NCBI GenBank assembly: GCA_045655165.1
Contig: JAZOOT010000013.1
Span: 1-30,947, forward strand
Origin: SIG607 sp045655165
GTDB lineage: Bacteria; Bacillota; Clostridia; Oscillospirales; Acutalibacteraceae
Direction: 5' to 3'
DNA: 30,947 nt
Made by a program: the position numbers and the translations under genes. Below, in pieces: positions 23,686 to 30,947 of this stretch. The first letter of the stretch is position 1, and every line of letters starts with the position of its first letter. The notes under the pieces were generated by a model. It was not told the DNA's origin. It did not search any database and was given only the letters and a program-made list of their open reading frames with translations.

Positions 23686-24203
23686 TTATTTACCGTAACA
23701 ATTTTTATATTATTTAAATCAACTGTGCAAGTGCTCATTATTACATCTTGCACCTGAACAGTTTGCGCAGCCGTAAGACCCGCGCTTTCAACCACGGCGG
23801 TAACCTCTTGGTCAGACACAATTACCAAATTTTTTAAAAAGCCCTTGGCAGTAAGCATATTTTCGGCATCGGTTTGCTTTATTTGGCGGTCAAGCAAAGT
23901 TTTAATATTTTGCGCTGCCTCTTTCTTTTTTTCATCATCGGTGCCGTTTAAAAGTTCTTCGGCGGTTTCTTTTGCCTCTTTATACGCTGAATCTCTTTTT
24001 GCTTTGGCTTCGGTAAAATAATCGGTAACTTCGGCGGCAGTGGGCACCGCTTCGCTTTCGGTGGTGGAAACAAATGTAGTTTCGCCCATATATTTTGTTT
24101 TGTTTGATGAATATTTTGTATTAAGCCATATTGCAGCACCAAGCAACAAAACCATTGAACAAACCAAAACCTTGCTTAATGTTATTACCTTACCTTTTTT
24201 CAA
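23682..24203 (-). CDS. spoIIIAH: Stage III sporulation protein AH
   Basis: 173 residues, shorter than the Bacillus subtilis protein (218), which is usual in Clostridia. One N-terminal membrane segment (VLVCSMVLLLGAAIWLNT, about 12-29), a charged Lys/Glu helix region (about 65-110) and a C-terminal ring-building domain with ENMLTAKGFLKNLVIVSD and VQVQDVIMSTCTV. In sporulation it sits in the mother-cell membrane and meets SpoIIQ across the intermembrane space to form the channel. It is the last spoIIIA gene, 21 bases after spoIIIAG. Confidence 0.93.
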   Translation of the reverse strand: MKKGKVITLSKVLVCSMVLLLGAAIWLNTKYSSNKTKYMGETTFVSTTESEAVPTAAEVTDYFTEAKAKRDSAYKEAKETAEELLNGTDDEKKKEAAQNIKTLLDRQIKQTDAENMLTAKGFLKNLVIVSDQEVTAVVESAGLTAAQTVQVQDVIMSTCTVDLNNIKIVTVNN

Positions 24204-24224
24204 AGAAAAACACTCCCTTTAATT

Positions 24225-24740
24225 TTATTTGGCCTTTGCCGTAACAAAAACCTTATTTTTGCTAATGCCAAGCGAAGCCGTAATTGCGTTTTGCAAAGCG
24301 GTTATTTCGTTTTGTGTGGCCGTACCGCAAACCACCGCAACACCGCGCACTGTTGGCATATATTCGGTTACTACAAGCGCCTTTTCGGCACCGTTTTCGG
24401 TTTTAACGGTTATGTAACTTTGCTTCACCCCTTCGCTTTTATCGCTTTTGTTTTCTTCTTTTTCATCGGCATACGAATATTTAACACCGCTTTCAAGCGT
24501 TATTAACACCGAAACCTTTTTATCGCCCGTTATTTTGGTTGCCATGTTTTTTATTTGTTTTTCTAAATTGCTTTTATATTCTTCTGTACTGTAAACCGCT
24601 TCCGCTGTTTTTTCTTCTTTTTTAGGCACAGTAAAAACCGAAGAAAAGCCAATAAGCAAAATCCCTATTATTCCCAAAGCCGTAATAACCTTTGTGTTTT
24701 TAAAAAAAGTTTTTACCCACCCTAAAAGTTTACTGTTCAC
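24225..24740 (-). CDS. spoIIIAG: Stage III sporulation protein AG
   Basis: 171 residues with one N-terminal membrane segment (VITALGIIGILLIGFSSVF, about 18-36). The soluble part contains YKSNLEKQIKNMATKITGDKKVSVLITLESG (in parts), a charged insert (ADEKEENKSDKSEG) and the C-terminal PTVRGVAVVCGTA...ITALQNAITASLGI segment that is the clearest family mark. It forms a large ring in the feeding-tube channel. The gene overlaps spoIIIAF by 11 bases. Confidence 0.94.
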   Translation of the reverse strand: MNSKLLGWVKTFFKNTKVITALGIIGILLIGFSSVFTVPKKEEKTAEAVYSTEEYKSNLEKQIKNMATKITGDKKVSVLITLESGVKYSYADEKEENKSDKSEGVKQSYITVKTENGAEKALVVTEYMPTVRGVAVVCGTATQNEITALQNAITASLGISKNKVFVTAKAK

Positions 24741-25149
24741 TTATTACCTCCACCGTTTTTGCCGTGGTCTTGCTTTTTATAACCTTTTCTGCCTTTTGTT
24801 TGTTTTCTTGGTTGGTGTAAACCGTAACCTTACTAATAATTATGCCGTCTTCTTCGGTATTATTAGTAAGCACCGAAAGATTTTCGTAATACACTTTTTC
24901 ATCATTTAAAAGTGCTTTTATTGTTTCTTTGGCAACAAAACTGTATGCCGCGTTGCTTTTTTTCATTTCATAATTTTGCATACCGTTTAATTTTATATTT
25001 ATACCTTTTGTTAAATTTAAAACCGAAACCAAAAACACCGCGCTTATTAAAAAACTAACCATTCCTTTTGTTTTACCGTTTGGCAAAAGCATATCGCTGC
25101 ACGAAAGCAAAACACAAAGCAAACAAAAACCGGTTGCAATTTTTATCAT
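24730..25149 (-). CDS. spoIIIAF: Stage III sporulation protein AF
   Basis: 139 residues, shorter than in Bacillus (206). Two hydrophobic segments at the N-terminus (IATGFCLLCVLLSCSDMLLP and MVSFLISAVFLVSVLNL), then a soluble domain of about 85 residues with VYTNQENKQKAEKVI. Position and membrane pattern give the assignment; sequence identity alone would be weaker. It overlaps spoIIIAE by 4 bases (ATGA) and spoIIIAG by 11. Confidence 0.9.
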   Translation of the reverse strand: MIKIATGFCLLCVLLSCSDMLLPNGKTKGMVSFLISAVFLVSVLNLTKGINIKLNGMQNYEMKKSNAAYSFVAKETIKALLNDEKVYYENLSVLTNNTEEDGIIISKVTVYTNQENKQKAEKVIKSKTTAKTVEVISEQ

Positions 25150-26240
25150 ACACTCACCGCAATTCCCAACATAATTACAAACAAAGCAGGCACAAGCAAA
25201 AGCACTGCAAAAAGCATACTTAACATATCGTTAAATATTTCGCTTATATCTAAAAAACCATCGCTTACAAAAAATGCGCAGGCGGTTTTTATTACCAAAA
25301 AACAAAATTTCCAACAAAGCGTTTCAATTAAAACCGGCAAAACCATTATAAATAAAACCGCCGCAGCATAAATTACCGCACTTTTTTTAATTAGCGAAAG
25401 CGAAGCCACAACGCTTCCTAGCGTTTCGCTTAAAACTCCGCCAGTTATTGGCACCGTACTGCCCAACACAAACTTTGCGGTTTTAGTGGTTAAATTATCT
25501 TCGGCGGCGGCAATACTGCTTTTTGCCGAAAACACCGCTAAAAATATGGTAACCGCCAAAGAAAATATCCAATTTACCACCTTTTTAATGCTTTTTGCCA
25601 ACTGAGCAAGCCCTTTGTTTTTGGTAAAGCCCGCACAAACACCAAAACTTAAATAGGCATTCATTAAAGGCAGTGCCAAAAAAGAAGTAACAACCGAAAG
25701 TGCTGATAGTGCAACCGACAGCGAAACCGAAGACCCCGCCGCGCTTATTGGTTTGCCCGAAGCCGCCATTAAAGCCGTTACAAACGGTGTAAGCGCCCCA
25801 ATAAACACCGAAACACTTTTTAAAAGCGATACCGCAGTGCCTGTTAGTGAATAAAGAGCAGGTGCAATTATTACCGAAAACGAAGCAAGAGATGCATAAC
25901 TAACGCTTTTTAATGCGGTTGGCGTTGGCGAAAGGTTTTGCATAAGCGAACACAAAATAAGCACCGCCAATGCCGAAGTTAGCGCTTTAAATGGTCGGCT
26001 TCCGCCGCTTTTTATAAAATCAAGGCAATATGAAAATATGTTTTTATAGGAAAGTTCCTCAACCCACGAAGAAGAATATATATGGGCGCCAATGCTGTCT
26101 AATATTTTTTTGGTTTCGTTATCTACCGTATCTTCTACCGCTTTTGCTTCTTTTGTTATATCGTTTGTTTCGGCAAAGGCAACCCCGCCAAAGCAAAACA
26201 CAAAAAAAGCGCACAAACACAAACAAATTATTTTTTTCAT
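25146..26240 (-). CDS. spoIIIAE: Stage III sporulation protein AE
   Basis: 364 residues. Signal peptide-like start (MKKIICLCLCAFFVFCFGGVAFA) followed by a soluble stretch and six to eight membrane segments. Family features are TPFVTALMAASGKPISAAGSS, LAQLAKSIKKVVNWIFSLAVTIFLAVFSAKSSIAAAEDNLTTKTAKFVLGSTVPITGG (in parts), and SETLGSVVASLSLIKKS. It is a core membrane part of the mother cell-forespore channel. It starts right after the spoIIIAD stop. Confidence 0.95.
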   Translation of the reverse strand: MKKIICLCLCAFFVFCFGGVAFAETNDITKEAKAVEDTVDNETKKILDSIGAHIYSSSWVEELSYKNIFSYCLDFIKSGGSRPFKALTSALAVLILCSLMQNLSPTPTALKSVSYASLASFSVIIAPALYSLTGTAVSLLKSVSVFIGALTPFVTALMAASGKPISAAGSSVSLSVALSALSVVTSFLALPLMNAYLSFGVCAGFTKNKGLAQLAKSIKKVVNWIFSLAVTIFLAVFSAKSSIAAAEDNLTTKTAKFVLGSTVPITGGVLSETLGSVVASLSLIKKSAVIYAAAVLFIMVLPVLIETLCWKFCFLVIKTACAFFVSDGFLDISEIFNDMLSMLFAVLLLVPALFVIMLGIAVSV

Positions 26241-26630
26241 TTATTTTATAAAAGCCACCGCCGTTTCACACAGCATTTTTATAAAGGGAAGTGTTAAAAC
26301 AAAAATTCCTGTTTTTCCTGCAAAAACTATTTTTTCGGCAAGCGAAGTTTGTCCAAAATCTCTTGCCGTCATTGATGAAAATTCGGTTATGTAACCAATA
26401 CCTATTGCTTTTACCATAACGCTTATTATTTGGCTTTCTATTCCAACATCAGCCATATACCCCAAAAATACAGAAAGATACCCCATAAGCCCGTCTGTTA
26501 TAATATATAAAACCGCAAACGAACCGCACAAACTAACCAGCAATGCGTATTCGGTTTTTATTGGCTTTAAAACACTAACCAACAAAATGGTTATAAGGGT
26601 TATTCCTATACATTTAAAAAGCAATGTCAT
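26241..26630 (-). CDS. spoIIIAD: Stage III sporulation protein AD
   Basis: 129 residues, close to the family norm (133), with about four membrane segments. Visible family stretches are ISVMVKAIGIGYITEFSSMTARDFGQTSLAEKIVFAGKTGI (in parts) and VLTLPFIKMLCETAVAFI. Membrane component of the spoIIIA channel. Overlaps spoIIIAC by 4 bases (ATGA). Confidence 0.95.
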   Translation of the reverse strand: MTLLFKCIGITLITILLVSVLKPIKTEYALLVSLCGSFAVLYIITDGLMGYLSVFLGYMADVGIESQIISVMVKAIGIGYITEFSSMTARDFGQTSLAEKIVFAGKTGIFVLTLPFIKMLCETAVAFIK

Positions 26631-26821
26631 AACCCAAACACCGCTTTAATTGTTTGAAACAAATCGCCTATTGAATTTATTATCATAAGCATAACCACAA
26701 CAAGCCCCGCCAAAGTGGTCATCATTGCCTGTTCTTCGCGGCCTGAGCGCACTAAAAGTTGGTTTAAAACGGTAACCAAAATGCCTACCGCCGCCACTTT
26801 AAATATAAAGTCAACATCCAT
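26627..26821 (-). CDS. spoIIIAC: Stage III sporulation protein AC
   Basis: 64 residues (family about 68), two membrane segments (FKVAAVGILVTVLNQLLV and MTTLAGLVVVMLMII) joined by the charged loop RSGREEQA, which is characteristic of SpoIIIAC. It begins 13 bases after spoIIIAB; AAAGGAAA precedes the ATG. Confidence 0.95.
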   Translation of the reverse strand: MDVDFIFKVAAVGILVTVLNQLLVRSGREEQAMMTTLAGLVVVMLMIINSIGDLFQTIKAVFGL

Positions 26822-26834
26822 AATTTATTTCCTT

Positions 26835-27257
26835 TCAAATAAGAAGCAACGATACCATTACGCCCATTGACAGCCCAACTGTGCAGTAAAGTTTACTTTT
26901 TTCGTTTTTTTCTTTTACCGCTTTTTCTTTTAACTCTGTAATTTTGGCAAGGTATAAGTTGCACCGTTTTTCTTCGGTTATAAAATCTCCCATACCTGCA
27001 CCTTTAATAAATTCGTTTAACACGCTTTTCTCTTCGGTTGTTAATGCTTCTTTTTTAATTTCTTTTGGGTAAACGCCGTTTATTATTTCTTGTATTTCAT
27101 TTTCTCCGCTTCTAATTTTATCGCCTGTTTTAATAATAAATTTTTGCGCCAGTTCAAGTGATACACACCTGTCATTTAATTTTTGCGCCCTTAAAAAGCC
27201 AACGCTTGTTAAAGATAAAGTAATAAAAGCACTGCCAAGCAGTTTTAATTGCCACAT
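26835..27257 (-). CDS. spoIIIAB: Stage III sporulation protein AB
   Basis: 140 residues (171 in Bacillus). Hydrophobic N-terminus (LLGSAFITLSLTSVGFLRAQ), a cytoplasmic helical body with EIQEIINGVYPKE and EFIKGAGMGD, and a C-terminal membrane segment (TVGLSMGVMVSLLLI). The fold resembles GspF of type II secretion. It overlaps spoIIIAA by 13 bases. Confidence 0.93.
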   Translation of the reverse strand: MWQLKLLGSAFITLSLTSVGFLRAQKLNDRCVSLELAQKFIIKTGDKIRSGENEIQEIINGVYPKEIKKEALTTEEKSVLNEFIKGAGMGDFITEEKRCNLYLAKITELKEKAVKEKNEKSKLYCTVGLSMGVMVSLLLI

Positions 27258-28168
27258 TTTTTCACCAACTCGTTTGCACTTTTTATTAAAACTTCTTTAC
27301 AGGGTGAACCGTTTAACAGCACCACTGTTTTTATTACACCGCTTGTAAGCAGTTTTTTTGTAAGCGGACGCACAAGCAAATCGTTTTCGCTACCAATATG
27401 TACGGTGGAAACAATATCCACGCCAAGCAAAAAGCCGTCGCAAATTTGTTTGTATTCGCTAAAGGTTGAAAATTCATCAAAGGCAACTATTTGCGGAAAC
27501 ATTGTGCGCACCGCCATAAAAATACCTTTATCTTTGGGGTAGCCCACCAAAATATCGGTGTTTTGTCCTAAATCGTTAAAACTTTCGCCCAAATGCGAAG
27601 CCGAAATTTCACCGCGCGTATCAACCACGCAAATTCGTTTTTGTTTTGCGGTAATTCTTATAAAATCGCGAAGCAAAGTGGTTTTACCGCTTCCCGGCGG
27701 GCCTGCAATCAGCAACCCTCCGTCAATATAACCCTTTGCAATTTCAAAAGCACAGCCAAAAACTTCCTTTGCAACGCGAATATTTACCGAAGAAATATTG
27801 CCCATACTGCCGTTTGATAAATAACTTCCGCAAATGCCCGCGCGATGTCCGCCTCGCATTATTACATAACCCTCTTTTATTTCTTCCAAATGCGAATAAA
27901 CCGAACTTCTTACCAAAAGTTTAAAGGTTTGTTCTATATCTTCTTTACTTGCAAAAACGCAGTCGTTGTTTACCTCTTTCGAAAGGCAGGCGTTTTTTAA
28001 CAAATAAAAATTTTCACCGTTTTTAGTTAGCGCCACCGCCTTGTTTCTGCGTATGCGAATTTCTTGTATTTCTTCTTTTTCACCGGGCAAAAGTTTCATT
28101 AAAACGGTTGCTATTTTTTCGCTTACGCCCAAAAGCGCGCTGTTAAATTTTTCTTCATATAAGCCCAT
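27245..28168 (-). CDS. spoIIIAA: Stage III sporulation protein AA (ATPase)
   Basis: 307 residues, the same as the Bacillus protein. Walker A GPPGSGKTT at residues 156-164, Walker B region FPQIVAFDEFST, and EIRIRRNKAV plus YVIMRGGHRAGICG in the N-terminal half. It is an AAA-type ATPase related to type II/IV secretion motors and works at the mother-cell face of the channel. First gene of the operon. GGCGG before the ATG is a weak ribosome binding site. Confidence 0.96.
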   Translation of the reverse strand: MGLYEEKFNSALLGVSEKIATVLMKLLPGEKEEIQEIRIRRNKAVALTKNGENFYLLKNACLSKEVNNDCVFASKEDIEQTFKLLVRSSVYSHLEEIKEGYVIMRGGHRAGICGSYLSNGSMGNISSVNIRVAKEVFGCAFEIAKGYIDGGLLIAGPPGSGKTTLLRDFIRITAKQKRICVVDTRGEISASHLGESFNDLGQNTDILVGYPKDKGIFMAVRTMFPQIVAFDEFSTFSEYKQICDGFLLGVDIVSTVHIGSENDLLVRPLTKKLLTSGVIKTVVLLNGSPCKEVLIKSANELVKKCGN

Positions 28169-28197
28169 TTTTTATACCGCCAACATTTCTTTGTAAA

Positions 28198-28205
28198 AAA
28201 GTATG
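28198..28205 (-). promoter_or_regulatory. Possible sigmaE -10 element of the spoIIIA operon
   Basis: CATACTTT on the minus strand, about 30 bases before the spoIIIAA start, resembles the sigmaE -10 consensus CATACAnT. No good -35 is seen at the right distance (TTCTAAA is the nearest), so this rests on the known sigmaE control of spoIIIA in other spore formers. Confidence 0.3.
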
Positions 28206-28246
28206 TCCAAAACCCGTTTTTTAGAACAAAACACCCCATTTTTGTA

Positions 28247-28274
28247 TTGCAAAAATAAAAGTAAATGGTATAAT
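28247..28274 (+). promoter_or_regulatory. Extended -10 promoter of the serine hydrolase gene
   Basis: TTGCAA at 28247-28252, 16-base spacer, TATAAT at 28269-28274 preceded by TGG (extended -10). The ATG at 28308 is about 34 bases downstream. Confidence 0.7.
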
Positions 28275-28307
28275 AAATTTGTAAATTATTTCTTTGGAGG
28301 AAATATT

Positions 28308-29780
28308 ATGTTTAATAAAATTACACCCGAAAAAGCGGGCATAAGTTCCGCAAAAATTCTTAAGGCACTTAAACGTTTAGAAGAACGCGGCCACATTTTC
28401 CACGGCGTTATTATGCTTAAGGGCGAAGATGCTTTTTTAGAAGCATATTGGGAACCTTTTAAGGTTGATGAACCCCACCGTTTATATTCGGTAACAAAAA
28501 GTTATACCGCCATTGCCGTTGGCGTTTTGGTTGACCAAGGCAAAATCGACCTTGACAAGCCCTTTATATCATATTTCCCTGAATACGATACCGATGCAGT
28601 TGGCGAAAATCTTAAAAAGCAAACCATTAGAAATATGCTAACAATGCAAACTGCTTTGGCACCGTCTTATTGGTTTGGCGCAAAACCCGAAGACAGAATG
28701 GTGCACTATGTAACTACAGAATCCCCAAGGGAACCTGGCGGGTATTTCGATTACGACAGCGAAGGCACCTTTGCGCTTGGATGTTTGGTTGAAAAAATTA
28801 GCGGTATGCCCCTTTTAGATTTTATGAAAAAGCACTTCCTTAACGAAATTGGTTGCAGTGATTCTGCCCGTATTCTTAAATGTCCTGGCGGTCATTCTTG
28901 GGGCGACTCGGCACTTATTGCTTCGCTTCGCGACCTTGCCCGTTTTACAAAACTTGTTGCCGACAAGGGCGAATACAAGGGCAAACAGCTTATTAGCCGT
29001 AAGTATATGACCGAAGCGGTTTCAAATTTAAGCTGCCCCGAACTTTTTGATGACCGCACCAATGAATACGGTTACGGTTATTATATTTGGCTCCCGCGTG
29101 ACGATTCTTTTGCCTTCTTTGGTATGGGCCATCAGTTCGCTATTGCTATTCCTGAAAAAGAACTTATTTTTGTTTGCAACTCCGACAACCAAAATGCCGA
29201 ACCCAACATTTGCGGTAACCGTTTGTTTGAAGCAGTTTACGATATTTTTGATGAAATTGACGGTCCTATTGACGAAGACCCCAAAGCATACCAAGAATTA
29301 GAAGAATATTTAAGCACAAGAAAACTTCGCACCGCATTTAACGATGCATCTGACGCTATGGCAGAAAAAATTAACGGCAAAACCTTTGTTTGCAAAGAAA
29401 ACCCAATGGGTTGGGAAAAATTCAAAATTGATATTGATAAAAAAGGCGGTAAAATTACATATGTAAATGCCCAAGGTGAAAAGGAAATTGCCTTTGGTAT
29501 GGCAGAAAACGTGTTCCAACAGTTCCCTCAAACAGGTTATTCCGATTTAGTTGGCTCACAGCCAGGCAAAGAGGATAACACATACCGTTGCGCTGCTTCG
29601 GCAGGTTGGCACGCAGGCAACCAGCTTGGTATTTTTGTTCAAATTATTGACGATTATTTCGGTCACCTTTCAATGAACTTTATTTTCAACAACGAAAACA
29701 CCTGCTCGCTTAACTTTAAAAAAGTTGCCGAAGATTTCTTAAATGAATATAGCGGCACAGGCCTTGCTTACGCAGAATAA
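28308..29780 (+). CDS. Serine hydrolase of the class C beta-lactamase/DD-peptidase fold
   Basis: 490 residues from ATG at 28308, seven bases after TTGGAGG; a longer frame to 28203 includes the promoter. The nucleophile motif SVTK is at residues 61-64, the second motif is YDS (149-151) in place of the usual YxN, and MGHQF stands where KTG/HxG is expected. Residues 1-350 form the hydrolase domain and about 370-490 a separate beta-rich C-terminal domain. There is no signal peptide, so it appears cytosolic. Relatives are esterases, peptidases and beta-lactamase-like proteins of mixed specificity; the substrate is unknown. It is monocistronic with its own promoter and terminator. Confidence 0.92.
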   Translation: MFNKITPEKAGISSAKILKALKRLEERGHIFHGVIMLKGEDAFLEAYWEPFKVDEPHRLYSVTKSYTAIAVGVLVDQGKIDLDKPFISYFPEYDTDAVGENLKKQTIRNMLTMQTALAPSYWFGAKPEDRMVHYVTTESPREPGGYFDYDSEGTFALGCLVEKISGMPLLDFMKKHFLNEIGCSDSARILKCPGGHSWGDSALIASLRDLARFTKLVADKGEYKGKQLISRKYMTEAVSNLSCPELFDDRTNEYGYGYYIWLPRDDSFAFFGMGHQFAIAIPEKELIFVCNSDNQNAEPNICGNRLFEAVYDIFDEIDGPIDEDPKAYQELEEYLSTRKLRTAFNDASDAMAEKINGKTFVCKENPMGWEKFKIDIDKKGGKITYVNAQGEKEIAFGMAENVFQQFPQTGYSDLVGSQPGKEDNTYRCAASAGWHAGNQLGIFVQIIDDYFGHLSMNFIFNNENTCSLNFKKVAEDFLNEYSGTGLAYAE

Positions 29781-29782
29781 AA

Positions 29783-29822
29783 AAATAAACCCCGTACCTT
29801 TTTGGTACGGGGTAATTTTTTT
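29783..29822. terminator. Bidirectional Rho-independent terminator
   Basis: AACCCCGTACC-TTTTT-GGTACGGGGT stem, followed by AATTTTTTT on the plus strand and by TTTATTTTTTT on the minus strand. It separates the convergent serine hydrolase and yebC genes. Confidence 0.92.
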
Positions 29823-29827
29823 GTATT

Positions 29828-30559
29828 TTATTCTTCGGGCATTTCCCAGTTGTGCCAAAATGCCTGAACGTCTTCGTTTTCATCCATCATATCAATAAGT
29901 TTTTCCATTTTCTTAACCAATTCTTCATCATCAAGTGAAGCGGTTGTTTGCGGAATATAAGCAACTTCAGCGCTAACAAAAGTGTAGCCCTTTTCTTCCA
30001 AAGCGTCTCTTACCGCACCCAAGGAATTCGGGTCAGTAGAAATTTCAAAAACGTCTTCTTCCGCGCTAAAGTCTTCAGCACCCGCTTCCAAAGCGTCCAT
30101 CATAACGGTATCTTCATCTTTGCCTTCGGCTTCAATTAAAATCATACCCTTGCGGTCAAACATAAACATAACACTGCCTGCTTGGCCCAAGTTGCCGCCG
30201 CATTTATCAAAATAATGGCGCATTTCACCTGCGGTACGGTTGCGATTGTCGGTTAAAACTTCAACAACACAAGCAACACCCGAAGGGCCGTAACCCTCGT
30301 ACACCAATTCTTCATAGTTGTTGGCATCGGTATCGCCCGCCGCTTTTTTAATAATGCGTTCAATATTTTCATTGGGCACGTTTGCGGCTTTTGCCTTTGC
30401 AATAGCATCTTTAAGTTTGCTGTTTTCATTTGGGTTAGGGCCGCCCTGTTTTACAATAACGGCAATTTCCCTGCCCATTTTGGTAAAAATCTTTGCCTTG
30501 GCGGCATCGGTTTTTTCCTTTTTTCTTTTAATGTTATTCCATTTACTATGTCCAGACAT
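29828..30559 (-). CDS. yebC: YebC/PmpR family protein
   Basis: 243 residues, full length. The N-terminal MSGHSKWNNIKRKKEKTDA and the stretch KANVPNENIERIIKKAAG-like (here AKAANVPNENIERIIKKAAG) are diagnostic, as are VYEGYGPSGVACVVEVLTDNRNRTA (in part) and KCGGNLGQAGSVMFMF. YebC-family members are cytosolic; they are described as transcriptional regulators and, for some, as factors that help ribosomes through proline-rich stretches. GAAGGG precedes the ATG. It lies 39 bases downstream of the dus gene, likely in one transcript. Confidence 0.97.
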   Translation of the reverse strand: MSGHSKWNNIKRKKEKTDAAKAKIFTKMGREIAVIVKQGGPNPNENSKLKDAIAKAKAANVPNENIERIIKKAAGDTDANNYEELVYEGYGPSGVACVVEVLTDNRNRTAGEMRHYFDKCGGNLGQAGSVMFMFDRKGMILIEAEGKDEDTVMMDALEAGAEDFSAEEDVFEISTDPNSLGAVRDALEEKGYTFVSAEVAYIPQTTASLDDEELVKKMEKLIDMMDENEDVQAFWHNWEMPEE

Positions 30560-30598
30560 ATTTTTCTTCCCTTCGGAAATTTTATTGTTTACATTTTA

Positions 30599-30947
30599 TC
30601 ACACACTGCTTTCACTCGCAAGGGCTATTTCACAGATTTTTTCAATATCTGAAAAATTATTTATTTCTCCGCAGAGTTTGCGCAGTTTACTGGCACCCCT
30701 TACACCCTTTAAATACCAAGCGGTGTGTTTTCTTGCCTCTAAAAATGCAGTTCTGTCGCCTTTGTATTTTTGCATAAGACGTACTTGTTCTTTTAAAACT
30801 TCCAAGCGTGTTTCCAAACTAAATTCAATTGGCTGTTTTCCCATAAAAGCGCGGTTAATTTCGGTGAATATAAATGGGTTTCCCATGGCGGCCCTGCCAA
30901 CCATTATATAATCGCAACCCGTTTCTTCGTACATTCTTTTTGCCGAA
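30599..30947 (-). CDS. dus: tRNA-dihydrouridine synthase, C-terminal part (cut by window edge)
   Basis: About 116 C-terminal residues are present and the frame is open at the right edge; the catalytic core lies outside. The visible part includes the end of the TIM barrel (GCDYIMVGRAAMGNPFIF) with the FMN phosphate-binding Gly-Arg, and the helical tail with RKHTAWYLKG, typical of DusB-like enzymes that reduce uridine in the tRNA D-loop. The start is not in the window. Confidence 0.93.
   Translation of the reverse strand, partial: SAKRMYEETGCDYIMVGRAAMGNPFIFTEINRAFMGKQPIEFSLETRLEVLKEQVRLMQKYKGDRTAFLEARKHTAWYLKGVRGASKLRKLCGEINNFSDIEKICEIALASESSV

Noticed and set aside
30318..30911. 197-codon plus-strand open frame
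   Set aside because: It lies across yebC and dus on the opposite strand, both certain genes, and has no sensible start signals.

Overview
The window looks like chromosomal DNA of a low-to-moderate GC, endospore-forming member of the Clostridia. A complete spoIIIA sporulation operon, sigmaA-type promoters (TTGACA / TATAAT), AGGAGG-type ribosome binding sites and many dockerin/cohesin secreted proteins support this. A gut or rumen Oscillospirales-like bacterium is my best guess, but that is inference. Genes are dense and almost all on the minus strand. No tRNA, rRNA, CRISPR array, insertion sequence or phage gene was seen, and no gene-free stretch exceeds about 140 bases.

Layout, left to right. 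(1) 1-4876: one minus-strand operon behind a promoter at 4848-4876. It holds a family 2 glycosyltransferase, rmlD, rmlB and rmlC (dTDP-L-rhamnose synthesis, rmlA absent), a lipoprotein, and a secreted transglutaminase-like protein cut by the left edge. (2) 4883-11070: a surface-protein island. It contains a membrane-anchored cohesin protein, a 708-residue protein with eight Cys-rich repeats and a C-terminal membrane segment, a GLUG-like protein with a dockerin, and two small proteins that each carry a cohesin-like domain plus a dockerin. (3) 11100-13428: a nucleotidyltransferase and a polyprenyl-phosphate sugar-1-phosphate transferase, typical of surface polysaccharide initiation. (4) 13465-14034: a lone plus-strand gene of unknown function. 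(5) 14059-19705: a livKHMGF branched-chain amino acid ABC transporter operon with an Mrp-type Fe-S carrier ATPase as its last gene. (6) 19758-22226: a two-gene unit with a large scaffold-like protein (cohesin, seven Cys-rich repeats, cohesin, dockerin) and a small secreted protein. (7) 22255-23685: an S1-domain RNA-binding protein and an Asp23/Gls24 protein. (8) 23682-28168: spoIIIAA to spoIIIAH. (9) 28247-30947: a plus-strand serine hydrolase, then yebC and the end of a dus gene on the minus strand.

The most notable content is the non-enzymatic cohesin/dockerin set. Six secreted proteins carry cohesin-like domains (certain in some, tentative in others), four carry dockerins with nearly the same recognition residues, and three share a His + C-x9-C-x(2-3)-C repeat module. 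Two candidate cell-surface anchors lack LPXTG motifs and end in a transmembrane helix with basic tail. No carbohydrate-active enzyme is encoded alongside them, so they may build a surface scaffold or matrix rather than a classical cellulosome. Adjacent rhamnose and polysaccharide genes and the transglutaminase-like protein are consistent with a cell-envelope assembly neighbourhood; that link is inference from position.
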